A DNA stretch of 64,000 nucleotides, taken from NCBI GenBank assembly GCA_963704995.1, contig CAVPIM010000017.1, positions 1,906,451 through 1,970,450 of the forward strand, written 5' to 3'. Positions 44,270 to 51,829 of the stretch are shown piece by piece. The translations under genes and the position numbers were made by a program. The number at the start of each line of letters is the position of its first letter. Position 1 is the stretch's first letter. The notes below the pieces were generated by a model. The model was given only the letters and a program-made list of their open reading frames with translations, did not search any database and was not told the origin of the DNA. This DNA is from RYN-230 sp963704995 (GTDB taxonomy: Bacteria; Actinomycetota; Actinomycetes; Streptosporangiales; Streptosporangiaceae).

Positions 44270-45051
44270 GGTTCCCCTGGCAGCAGGTCGCGGGGGATGG
44301 TGTCATTCTCGGCTGCCCGATCGTCGCCCCCGTCCTGGTCGACGTCGACGACGATGACGGTGATGTTGTCGCGGCCGCCGGCGTCGTTCGCCGCAGCCAC
44401 CAGCGTGTCGGCAGCGTGCTGCGGATCGCCGGCCGTGAGCAGCGGAAGGATTTGGTCATCGGTAAGTTCACTGAACAGGCCGTCCGAGCACAGGAGGTAA
44501 CGGTCACCGGCGATGGCTGGTAGCAACCAGTGGTCGGGAGCTGGTGGAGGTTCGCTGCCCAGTGCGCGGGTGATGATGTTGCGGCGCGGGTAGGTGCGCG
44601 CTTCGGCGCGGGTGAGGTGCCCCGCGACGACGAGCTCCTGAGCCTCCGAGTGGTCCACCGTGATCTGGTCCAGGCGGCCGTCAGCGAGACGGTAGACACG
44701 CGAGTCGCCGATGTTGAACACCATCAAGTGGCTGCCGCCGCTCGTCTCGATCAACGCGAGCCCGGTGACAGTGGTACCCATGCCGTCGGCATTTCCCCAC
44801 TCCGCTGCGGCCTCCACGATCACGCCGTTCGCCTGGTACAGACTGGCGAGGACCGCGTCCGCGGAAGGCGGGTGCAGGCGCGCGCACGCCTGAAGCGCGT
44901 TGATCGCCAGCGCGCTGGCCACGTCGCCTGAGCCGTGCCCGCCCATGCCGTCGGCCACGGCGTATAGCAGCGGCGAGATCAGATAGCTATCCTCGTTGAC
45001 CCGGCGGGCGCGGCCGATAGCGGTGGCCGCGCCATCACAAAAACCGGTCAT
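44266..45051 (-). CDS. PP2C-family Ser/Thr phosphatase
   Basis: 261 residues from the ATG at 45051 (MTGFCDGAATAIGRARRVNE). PP2C metal and catalytic motifs are visible: RRVNEDSYLI, YAVADGMGGHGSGDVASALA, FNIGDSRVYRLADG, LCSDGLFSELTDDQIL and GGRDNITVIVVDV. The usual PstP-type membrane anchor is absent, so it is soluble. It is the first gene of the secretion operon and should reverse phosphorylation by the nearby kinase; this pairing is inferred from position. Confidence 0.88.
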   Translation of the reverse strand: MTGFCDGAATAIGRARRVNEDSYLISPLLYAVADGMGGHGSGDVASALAINALQACARLHPPSADAVLASLYQANGVIVEAAAEWGNADGMGTTVTGLALIETSGGSHLMVFNIGDSRVYRLADGRLDQITVDHSEAQELVVAGHLTRAEARTYPRRNIITRALGSEPPPAPDHWLLPAIAGDRYLLCSDGLFSELTDDQILPLLTAGDPQHAADTLVAAANDAGGRDNITVIVVDVDQDGGDDRAAENDTIPRDLLPGEP

Positions 45052-45152
45052 GTCGAGCGGGCGGGAACATCCGTGCGGGCATCGACGAGTACCACAGGCC
45101 CCCCGATTATGTCTAGAGCTGTGCTCGTCGCAGCATGCCAGAGCAGACCTAT

Positions 45153-45353
45153 CTACCGCGCGCCTTTTGGAAGGTTCTGGAACTGACACTCCACCATGTA
45201 GTGCGGCGACGCGTCCGCGACTGCGCTGGCGTCTGCGAACTCCGCGTAGCGGGCACCGGCACCTCCGTGCCTCGCGGGCGTGCGCTGCCAGACAAGCGTT
45301 GATTTTGGTTCGCCGTGGAAGTGAGTGAGCAGCATTGCGGTGGCTGCGCTCAT
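45153..45353 (-). CDS. Small hypothetical protein
   Basis: 66 residues, no family recognised. It starts MSAATAMLLTHFHGEPKSTL and ends ECQFQNLPKGAR. Its start overlaps the stop of the small membrane-protein gene upstream by four bases (ATGA), which gives some support that it is translated, but that upstream gene is frameshifted. No RBS can be separated from the overlap. Confidence 0.35.
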   Translation of the reverse strand: MSAATAMLLTHFHGEPKSTLVWQRTPARHGGAGARYAEFADASAVADASPHYMVECQFQNLPKGAR

Positions 45354-45519
45354 GGATGCTTCCGAAACCTCGGAAAGAACGCCGCGAACACCAGGACAAT
45401 TCCGACGTCTACAATCAGTCGCTTCCAGAAGTGGTGCCTGAAGAACAGGACGTCCACGCGACCGCGACGGCTACCAGCGAGAGCACGTAAAGCACGATGG
45501 CGTCTGTCTTCTTCGGCAT
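45350..45519 (-). pseudogene. Small two-helix membrane protein gene, one frameshift
   Basis: The start MPKKTDAIVLYVLSLVAVAV (ATG at 45519) is the first helix of a small actinobacterial membrane protein. One base missing near 45460 shifts the frame; the continuation VDVLFFRHHFWKRLIVDVGI, then VLVFAAFFPRF, is readable in the next frame to a TGA at 45350-45352. Without the correction the product stops after about 34 residues. Confidence 0.55.
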
Positions 45520-45589
45520 GAGCGAGCATCGAGAGCCGACCGACTCGCCTTCATGATGTCCTTGGGGATCGCACACAATTTCGATCTAG

Positions 45590-45965
45590 CAGACTCATGA
45601 CCTCTTGTACCCCGCCAAGCTACTCAGACAAGGCTGACCTGGGCGATCTATCGGGTTCCAGTCGGCCAGAAGGCTCAATGGCAGGAGACGACCTGTCCCT
45701 CAGAGTGCCCCTCAACGAGGGTGACGGTCGCCGGTTCTTTGTTCGAAATATATCTGTTGATCTGCGGTGGAGCTAAGGGGACTCGAACCCCTGGCCTCTT
45801 GCATGCCATGAATCTATTCAGGCATTTCCTCACCAGGGCAAACGCGGCCTGACCAGGCCGTTCGCTAGCTCACGCAAGCTGCTACTAGCTCAGACGAGCG
45901 CTCGCTAGCGCCGTTCTGCCCCCCAAACTGCCCCTCAAGATGATCTCCCTCGACTGCTCGAACTG
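45590..45965. repeat. Attachment-site-like repeat, copy 3, with tRNA-Ala(GGC) 3' half
   Basis: Third copy. The tRNA-Ala 3' half is at 45768-45810 (minus strand). Arm-type boxes occur at 45694 (TGTCCCTC) and 45706, and at 45917 (TGCCCCCC) and 45929, again 12 bp apart but with two single-base changes. It marks the right end of segment B. Right of it, to 46160, I see no gene. Confidence 0.75.
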
Positions 45966-46161
45966 CCCGATCGCGTCTGCTTAGACTGTACATTCGAAAG
46001 TCCAGCCAAACCTGGGTGTCGTACGGGCCTCCGTGGCACAGTTCGGCGCGAAGTCTGTCTGGAGCATCCCGAGTTTCGTGCACACCTGGTTTCGTGTGTG
46101 CAGTTGCGCCGGGCGGCGGCTGCTGTGGTGAGGTTACCTGGTCTGCCTCCTTTCAGGGTGT

Positions 46162-46279
46162 ACGTGGCTTGACATGGGGCGGAGGGCCGTAGCCTTGCCG
46201 GGCGCCGGGCCGGATCTTTGATCCGCTGCCGGCCTGGGCCGGTGGCGGTCCTCCGCGCGGGTCCCATGTCAAGCCACGT
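46162..46279. repeat. 17-bp perfect inverted repeat with 84-bp spacer
   Basis: ACGTGGCTTGACATGGG (46162-46178) is inverted exactly at 46263-46279. The spacer is GC-rich and has further inverted pairs (GGCGGAGG with CCTCCGC, and a short palindrome around GGATCTTTGATCC). The right arm covers the stop codon of the IS3 remnant. It may be an element end, a hairpin that stops read-through, or the result of an inversion. Confidence 0.55.
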
Positions 46280-46712
46280 GTTCCTGCCGGGCCCAGTACC
46301 CGGCTTCGGCTTCGGTGGGTGGCCTGCGGCCCAGGCGGTGCATGAGCCTTTCGGCGTTGTACCAGGCAACCCAGGCGCTGGTGATTTCCTCCAGGTCGGC
46401 CAGGGTGCGGATGGGGCCGTTACGGAATGGCGACCCGCTGCGGGTGCATTCGGTCTTGTACAGCCCGATTGTCGTCTCCGCGAGCGCGTTGTCATAAGCA
46501 TCGCCGACGGACCCGACCGAGCCGGTCAGCCCTGCCAGCAGCAGGGTCTGGGCGAACCGGACAGAGGTATACCGCGATCCGGCGTCGCTGTGATGAATGG
46601 CCGCCCCGCTGATCGGGTGGCCTTGCCGGGCCCGCAGCGCGGTGGCCTGCCGGATCGCCCTCTCCACGAACGCGGTTTCCTTGCTCAGCGAGCATTCCCA
46701 CCCACCGATCAA
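46269..46712 (-). pseudogene. IS3 family transposase OrfB, C-terminal remnant
   Basis: The minus strand encodes the second half of an IS3 integrase core: GAAIHHSDAGSRYTSVRFAQ, SVGDAYDNALAETTIGLYKT, ending VAWYNAERLMHRLGRRPPTE. The first catalytic Asp region is missing. Upstream it is fused in frame to an IS630-type sequence near 46712, so the present frame is a hybrid made by deletion or recombination between two insertion sequences. Confidence 0.75.
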
Positions 46713-47455
46713 GCCTTTGCGCTTATCCTTGCCGCGCCGGCGGCGGTTCTTGTGCACGCGGTAGATCAGCCGGGGCCGGCACCCGGGCTTGATGGCGATC
46801 AGCGCGGCCAGCGAGACGCGCGTGTTGCTGCCGCCGGTCACCGTCACCACGGGGGTGACGCCGCGCCGGCCCCAGGTGCGCCCTTTCGGCGGCCTTAAGC
46901 CCTGGCCAGACTCGTCTTCGAAGACGATCCAGCCGCCCAGGTCCGCCGCCGTCCTTTTACCACCGGCCAGGCCTCCTCCCGCCAGGCGGCAATCTTGGCT
47001 TCGTCCCGCTCGGCGGCCCGCCGCGCGGGAACCTGCACGCTCCACCCGATCCGGTGCAACAGCAGGCACATCCCGGCCAGGGTGTACTCCACGCCGAACC
47101 GCCGCCAGGCGACCTCGGCGATGCGGGCCAGCGTCCAGCACTGGTCCTCCCACCCCCACACCGCCGGGCCCGCATCCAGCACCATCTCCAGCTCGCGCAG
47201 CTGAGCCGCGGACAGCTTGCACTTCGCCCCGCCCGCGCCCCGCGACGCCAGCGCCGGGCGGCCCCCGGCGGCCAGCGCCCGCCGCCACCGGTTCGCCGAC
47301 ATCCGCGACACCCGGAACCGTTTCGCGACCTCCCGGTCACTGGCCCCGGCCTCCACCAAATCCGCGGCCGCCAGCCGCACCTGCTCCCGGCGGGACCGCT
47401 CCGCTGCGGTCAGCCCGCCACCATCGGGATACCTCATCCCTCCGGCATAGCGCAC
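46713..47455 (-). pseudogene. IS630 family transposase, N-terminal remnant, frameshifted
   Basis: From about 47455 it reads helix-turn-helix segments (LVEAGASDREVAKRFRVSRM, then SANRWRRALAAGG) and LARIAEVAWRRFGVEYTLAG, the IS630 winged-helix head. The frame shifts near 46960 and continues as GGWIVFEDESGQGLRPPKGR, containing the first DDE Asp/Glu region, then RVHKNRRRRGKDKRKG before the join with IS3 sequence. The C-terminal half is gone. Confidence 0.75.
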
Positions 47456-47484
47456 AACGCACCGGCTGTCACCAGCCCGTAACC

Positions 47485-47817
47485 TCAGACATTAAAGATC
47501 GTTAGTGACGCGGCACCGGCGAGCGTCGCGATCAGCGAACCCTCGGCTGGCTCCGAGGACACCTGCGGCGCAACCTGGAGGGCCTGGCCGATTCCGAGCG
47601 CGGCAGCATCAGTGCCAAAGAGCAGGCAGAGCAGGTCCCGGTAACGAGGACTCGGGCGCTTCTCCCCGCGCTCCCACTTGGCCACCATGTCCGGGTTGAG
47701 GCCGACATGCTCACGCCGGCGCAGCCAGGCTAAGCGTGCGACTTGCTCAGCCACGTCCTGCTGTGTCCAGCCCCGCGCCTCGCGGAACTCCCTCAGCCGT
47801 GGCCGTGTGGTGGTCAT
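47485..47817 (-). pseudogene. XRE-family regulator, N-terminal fragment
   Basis: 110 residues: MTTTRPRLREFREARGWTQQ, then DVAEQVARL, NPDMVAKWERGEKRPSPRYR, a helix-turn-helix domain common at the start of ~400-residue TPR-type actinobacterial regulators. The frame stops at the edge of the IS630 remnant, so the sensor part is missing and the gene appears truncated. The DNA-binding part could still be made. It is divergent from the genes at 48052. Confidence 0.6.
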
Positions 47818-47901
47818 CGCTGTCGCTTCCTTCGCAGGTAGCTGGGCTTTCTTGTCGCGTCGAGCCTAACCGCGCACCCCACGTGCGGCCATACAGGACT
47901 A

Positions 47902-47955
47902 CTGAACGGACTAGTGCGGGGCTAGTCCAGGGCTAGTCCCAAGACGGCCGTTCAG
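47902..47955. promoter_or_regulatory. Operator-like region with CTAGT repeats inside an inverted repeat
   Basis: CTGAACGG (47902-47909) is inverted at 47948-47955 (CCGTTCAG). Between them are three CTAGT boxes, two within GGCTAGTCC repeats 11 bp apart. It lies between the divergent XRE fragment and the 48052 operon, where an XRE repressor would be expected to bind. Confidence 0.4.
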
Positions 47956-48051
47956 GCATGTAGTCGCAGTTTCCTAGACCTGCCCAGCCAACCGCATCGC
48001 GGTTGTACCGGCAGGTGAATGGCTGGGGCGCCATGACGGGAAGGCGGAGGA

Positions 48052-48279
48052 ATGCTAACGATCATCATCGTGGCAGGCGGGCTCGTCTTATCGCTCGCGT
48101 TATGCATGCTGGTACTACTCCGGGTGGGCATCGGCGGCAAGAAGCGCCGCGGCTACCTCACCACCCAAGCGCAGACCCGCGCCGACGCCGCGACACGAGC
48201 CATCACCGGGCTGTACGTCCGCATGCCCGACCGGAACATCCAGCACCAAGCCGGGCGGGTTCACGATGACCCGCGGTAA
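48052..48279 (+). CDS. Small single-helix membrane protein
   Basis: 75 residues from an ATG preceded by GGCGGAGGA. Residues 2-24 are a membrane helix (LTIIIVAGGLVLSLALCMLV); the rest is basic and Thr/Arg-rich (KKRRGYLTTQAQTRADAATR). No family recognised. Its end overlaps the next gene by 14 bases, so the two are co-translated. Confidence 0.55.
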   Translation: MLTIIIVAGGLVLSLALCMLVLLRVGIGGKKRRGYLTTQAQTRADAATRAITGLYVRMPDRNIQHQAGRVHDDPR

Positions 48280-48823
48280 GAAGCACTGCAAGCAGCCGAC
48301 GGCCTCAGCAGGACAGCGAAGGCGCGTGACAAGCATGACCTGTCCGCTGGCCCGCCACACTAGGCCAACACACCAGGTAGACCCTGGGTACAGGTCGGTC
48401 GCCGGTGCCGTGCTGCGCTCCGCCCGCCGGTCGGCTCGTGTCAGCCAGGCCCGGTTAGCCGCCGCCTGCGGAGTGACCGAGAAAGCTGTACGAGGATGGG
48501 AGACCGGATCATCGCAGTTAGCATCGGCCCCAATGCCGCAGGTCGAGGCGGTGATCGCAGCGCTCAACAACGCTGGCGCCTGCCACCTTCTCACTGCGGA
48601 CTTGGTCGTGGCAGCGTGGTGCGATCTGCTCATCGCCGCAGTCGCCGCTTCCAAGGACGTCACGTGCCTGCTGGCCGACCCGATAGCCGTTGAAGATGCG
48701 TTCGGTGAGCTAATGGCCTGGTGCATGGAAGGGCGTGTCCCTCAGAGGCACCGCCCCTATGCCACGATCGGCCGTCTTATCAGCGAGCAAACCGTGATCG
48801 AAAGATTGCGCCAGGTCTTCTGA
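48266..48823 (+). CDS. XRE-family helix-turn-helix regulator
   Basis: 185 residues. The HTH is at about 47-85: VLRSARRSARVSQARLAAAC, then GVTEKAVRGWETGSSQ. The C-terminal 100 residues are helical (LTADLVVAAWCDLLIAAVAA) with no recognised fold. A later in-frame ATG (48336) is a possible start. It is the second gene of a two-gene unit and could regulate the divergent region with CTAGT boxes upstream. Confidence 0.6.
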   Translation: MTRGKKHCKQPTASAGQRRRVTSMTCPLARHTRPTHQVDPGYRSVAGAVLRSARRSARVSQARLAAACGVTEKAVRGWETGSSQLASAPMPQVEAVIAALNNAGACHLLTADLVVAAWCDLLIAAVAASKDVTCLLADPIAVEDAFGELMAWCMEGRVPQRHRPYATIGRLISEQTVIERLRQVF

Positions 48824-48872
48824 TAACAGGCACAGGTTATGCCGCAGGTATCAAAGCCTGAGTGGCGAGGTG

Positions 48873-48951
48873 TTACGCGCCAGGAAGCATGAGGTCAAGC
48901 AGCACCAGGTCTGCCCCGTTGCGGTCGAACATCTCCAGCGCATCCGGGCCG
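48873..48951 (-). pseudogene. RegX3-like response regulator, inner fragment
   Basis: The minus strand reads NGPDALEMFDRNGADLVLLD and LMLPGA before TAA. This is the middle of a receiver domain, including the phosphorylated Asp (DLMLPG motif). The N-terminal part is at 50452-50547, beyond the IS701 element, and everything after LMLPG (rest of receiver and DNA-binding domain) is missing. Confidence 0.6.
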
Positions 48952-50355
48952 TTATGAGTGGTGGTAGCGGGCGCGGGCTTGGTGTTTTCGCCGCCAGCGG
49001 GACCAGGTGTAGCCGAGTTGGCGGGCAGCGGCGGTCATGGGCGTGGTGGCCAGGCGCAGCAGGCGGCGGGCTTCGGGGACGCTGACCTTGACCAGGCCGG
49101 GGTCTTCGGGCGGCGGCTCGTGCGCGGTGGCCGGGAGGATCCCGGTGTCAGCCCAGCTTGCGGGCTGGGCGCCGGCGCTGGCCGGGATGCTGCCTGTCGC
49201 TTGTGTTAATGGCGCTGCTGCCGGGCGGGCGGCGGCAGCGGCCAGCAGCGCCAGCGCGCACAGGGACAGCACGGTGTGGCGGTGGAAGGACTGCCACAGC
49301 CGGACCTGGTGCTGGTCGAAGACGGCCTGCCCCTTTGCCTGCTGGTGACACTCCTCCACCGGCCATCTCTTCCCGGCGACGGTGATCAGCAGCGGCAGGG
49401 ACACCGGCCAGGCGGGGACGTGGCAGTAGAAAAATGCGAGGTCAGTAGCGTCGGCGGCGCTGCGGCGCAGCAGCAGCCAGTGCCGGGGCGAGGCGGTCGC
49501 CAGCCACGCCCACTGGTAGTCGCGGTGGCCCTTGCAGCCGCGCCCGCACGAGCGGGTCTCCCACGCCGCGGCGGGCACCCGCCGGGCCGCCGCATCCGCC
49601 CGGGCCTTCCCCCGCCGCGGGTGCAGCCGGACCTTGAAGTCGCGCGGCACGGCCAGCACGTACCCCTTGCCAGCGTCCTCGCAGGCCTGGCGCAGCTTGC
49701 CGCTGCGGCCATAGACCTCATCGCCGGCGGCCCAGCCGAACGGCGTGCCCGCGCTGATCGCCCCGGTGATCATCTGGGTGCCCAGCTCGGTCTTCGTCTT
49801 GAACTCCACGTCGCGGGGGACTTGCGCCCGCTCTCGCCGGCTGGTGTCCTCACACCAGCCCCGGGGCAGGTAGAGCCGGAAGTCATACAGCGCGTGCCCG
49901 AGGGCGGACACATACGCGCAGTTCACCACGGTCTGGCAGTTCTCCACCTGGCCGGTGATCCCAGCATGCTGACGAGCCACGCCCACCGTCATCTGGCCCT
50001 GCTTCAGCTCAGCGGTCTCATCCAGCACCAAGATCGCGCCCGGGTCGCCGAGGTGATCGAGGATGAACCGCTGCACCGAGCCGAGCGCTGCCTTCCAGTC
50101 CCAGCAGTGCCCGGCCAGCAGCGCCTGCATCCGCCGCGGCGTCGCATGCCCGGCCCGCTCGGCGAGCTGCCAGCACGAGCGGCGATCCCCGGGCTCGGCC
50201 AGCAGCGCATCCACGTAGGCGAACGCCGTGAAACGGGACCTAGCCTGGCAGAACACCGGCGCCAGCAACCCGCGCAACTCATCCCGTAGCCGCCCCAGCC
50301 AGCGGCCATCTTCTACGATGGCCGCAGCGGCCACCTGCTGATCTTGTCTCTTCAC
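48952..50355 (-). CDS. IS701 family transposase
   Basis: 467 residues. Typical start (WLGRLRDELRGLLAPVFCQA, FTAFAYVDALL) and IS701/DDE_5 motifs: RRMQALLAGHCWDW, AILVLDETAELKQGQMTVGV (first Asp), FGWAAGDEVYGRSGKLRQAC (second Asp), and RWPVEECHQQAKGQAVFDQH (Glu). The C terminus is helical and basic. Complete and probably functional. It resembles the transposase at 60571 in layout but differs clearly in sequence. Confidence 0.9.
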   Translation of the reverse strand: MKRQDQQVAAAAIVEDGRWLGRLRDELRGLLAPVFCQARSRFTAFAYVDALLAEPGDRRSCWQLAERAGHATPRRMQALLAGHCWDWKAALGSVQRFILDHLGDPGAILVLDETAELKQGQMTVGVARQHAGITGQVENCQTVVNCAYVSALGHALYDFRLYLPRGWCEDTSRRERAQVPRDVEFKTKTELGTQMITGAISAGTPFGWAAGDEVYGRSGKLRQACEDAGKGYVLAVPRDFKVRLHPRRGKARADAAARRVPAAAWETRSCGRGCKGHRDYQWAWLATASPRHWLLLRRSAADATDLAFFYCHVPAWPVSLPLLITVAGKRWPVEECHQQAKGQAVFDQHQVRLWQSFHRHTVLSLCALALLAAAAARPAAAPLTQATGSIPASAGAQPASWADTGILPATAHEPPPEDPGLVKVSVPEARRLLRLATTPMTAAARQLGYTWSRWRRKHQARARYHHS

Positions 50356-50447
50356 AAAGCATGATCATCCAGGTGGCCGTCCTGACGCTCACGACATGGT
50401 CCCCCGCACCGTGATCACCCAGGCGCTACATCAAAACCGGGACTGTA
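48952..50447 (-). mobile_element. IS701-family insertion sequence in a regX3-like gene
   Basis: The boundaries are estimated from where the two halves of the receiver-domain gene stop. The element carries a single transposase gene. Clear terminal inverted repeats could not be defined; related GTAGCG motifs occur near both ends. Confidence 0.55.
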
Positions 50448-50451
50448 GTAC

Positions 50452-50547
50452 CGGGCAGACAGCAACCAGGAAGCCTGCCTTGCGCAGCAGGTAGGAAAGG
50501 GCGTCGCTGAACGACTCCTCGTCCTCAACGAGCAGCACACGTGTCAT
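50452..50547 (-). pseudogene. RegX3-like response regulator, N-terminal fragment
   Basis: From the ATG at 50547 it reads MTRVLLVEDEESFSDALSYL, then LRKAGFLVAVCP, the first strand, acidic pocket and helix of an OmpR/PhoB-type receiver domain, closest to RegX3 of the SenX3-RegX3 phosphate-sensing pair. The IS701 element follows at once. No sensor kinase gene is visible next to it. Confidence 0.65.
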
Positions 50548-51018
50548 GCGACTGCCTCCCGGGCGGCTCCTGCTCCGCCGGCTCGGCCCGCGGGCTGCGG
50601 TGCAGTGCCGTGGCCGGGGTGGTGGAGGCGCTGTCGCGGATCTGGAGGATGGTGCCGTCGAGACGTTCGGGGGCTTCGTCGCTGAACACCCGGGATCCGA
50701 TCCGGCCATTATTGGCCGCGCCGCCGAGGTCTGGAACGGCCGGCGCCTGCACCTGGGCTCTGGCCCCAAGCAGGATTTGTGCGGTCTCCCGTCCCGTTGA
50801 TCGTACGCTGCCGCCTGGCCCCGGCGACAGTCGCCGACCGTCAGCCTGCCGGTGGCGTAACGTGGGTGGCAAGACGCGCTCGGTTGCCCCGGGCACAGAA
50901 CGGCGCCCAGTCCAGTCCCTGCTGAGCCTTCTTTCTCAGATGAAGGAGGCGGCAGGTGAGCGATTGCCCTGTTGCCGCAGACGGTGTGCCGGATGTCGGC
51001 CTGAGATCGTGGTGCTGA
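50548..51018. other. 470 bp without a confident gene
   Basis: A minus-strand frame (50525-50896) overlaps the RegX3-like start and encodes PDLGGAANNGRIGSRVFSDE and DGTILQIRDS; it might be the tail of an upstream gene of the former two-component operon. It has no recognisable domain and the opposite strand is also open, so I do not call it. Confidence 0.35.
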
Positions 51019-51710
51019 ATGGCCGGTGACAGGCTGCAGCGGATCCTAGCGACGCTGTCCGTCGGGGGAGATGGGTGGTCATCAGCTCGGCTATGCAGGG
51101 CATGCCCGGGAATCGTGGGCGTGAACGGGGCAGGGGTCATGCTCATGTCGGGTGACATACCGCAGGGGTCGCTGTGCACCACCGATCAAGTCAGCCACCT
51201 GATCGAGGACCTGCAATACACCCTCGGCGAAGGCCCCTGCGTCGATGCCCACCAGCAGAACCAGGTCGTGACCGAGCCCGACCTGGCCGATCCGGTGACC
51301 CCACGGTGGCCTGGTTTCACCCCGCCGGCGCTGGCCGCAGGGGTACGGGCGCTGTTCGGGTTCCCGCTGCGGGCCGGAACGGTGCGCCTGGGGGCGCTCA
51401 ACCTCTACCGGGACTCGCCCGGCCCGCTGACCGGCGACCAGCACGCCGACGCGCTGGTGGTGGCCGACCTGGCCGCCCGCTGGGTCCTGGAGGCCCAGGC
51501 CGGCGCGCCCCCGGCACGGTGGCCGGGGAACTGGAGGCCGGGGCCGACTTCCACTTCACGGTGCACAACGCGGCCGGCATCGTCTCGGTCCAGCAGGACA
51601 TCAGCGTGACCGAGGCGCTCATCCGGTTGCGGGCGCACGCCTTCAGCAGCGATCGCGCGCTCACCGACGTGGCCCAGGATGTCATCGGCCACAGGCTCCA
51701 GCTGCCATGA
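51019..51710 (+). pseudogene. GAF-ANTAR protein gene with a frameshift
   Basis: The first frame encodes a GAF domain (GDRLQRILATLSVGG, GVNGAGVMLMSGDIPQGSLC, LQYTLGEGPCVDAHQQNQVV, LFGFPLRAGTVRLGALNLYR). Near 51508-51512, a run of five C, the reading must move to the next frame, which continues GTVAGELEAGADFHFTVHNA and ISVTEALIRLRAHAFSSDRA to a TGA at 51708-51710, an ANTAR-like RNA-binding end. One base is missing or the run is misread. An intact relative follows directly. Confidence 0.75.
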
Positions 51711-51829
51711 CCCCCGGCTGGCGTGCCCGGGGCGAGGAAGGCCGCCACTACGATGGATGTTGCGGGCAGGATCCCGATCCGGCGCCCGCGGCTCCTGACA
51801 GGCGGCTCAGTGTTCAGGGGGTGGTGGAG

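Larger units (their letters stand above)
17403..45767. mobile_element. Tandem element segment B between attachment-site copies 2 and 3
   Basis: A 28.4 kb block bounded by direct repeats of the tRNA-Ala 3' half. It begins with a toxin-antitoxin pair, contains nested insertion sequences and carries the whole kinase/FHA/type VII secretion locus (25.8-45.1 kb). As in segment A, no integrase or transfer gene can be seen. The boundaries come from the repeats; that the block moved as a unit is inference. Confidence 0.5.

Noticed and set aside
50525..50896. Possible sensor kinase gene upstream of the RegX3-like fragment
   Set aside because: No histidine-kinase motifs (H box, N or G boxes) are visible in the open frame.
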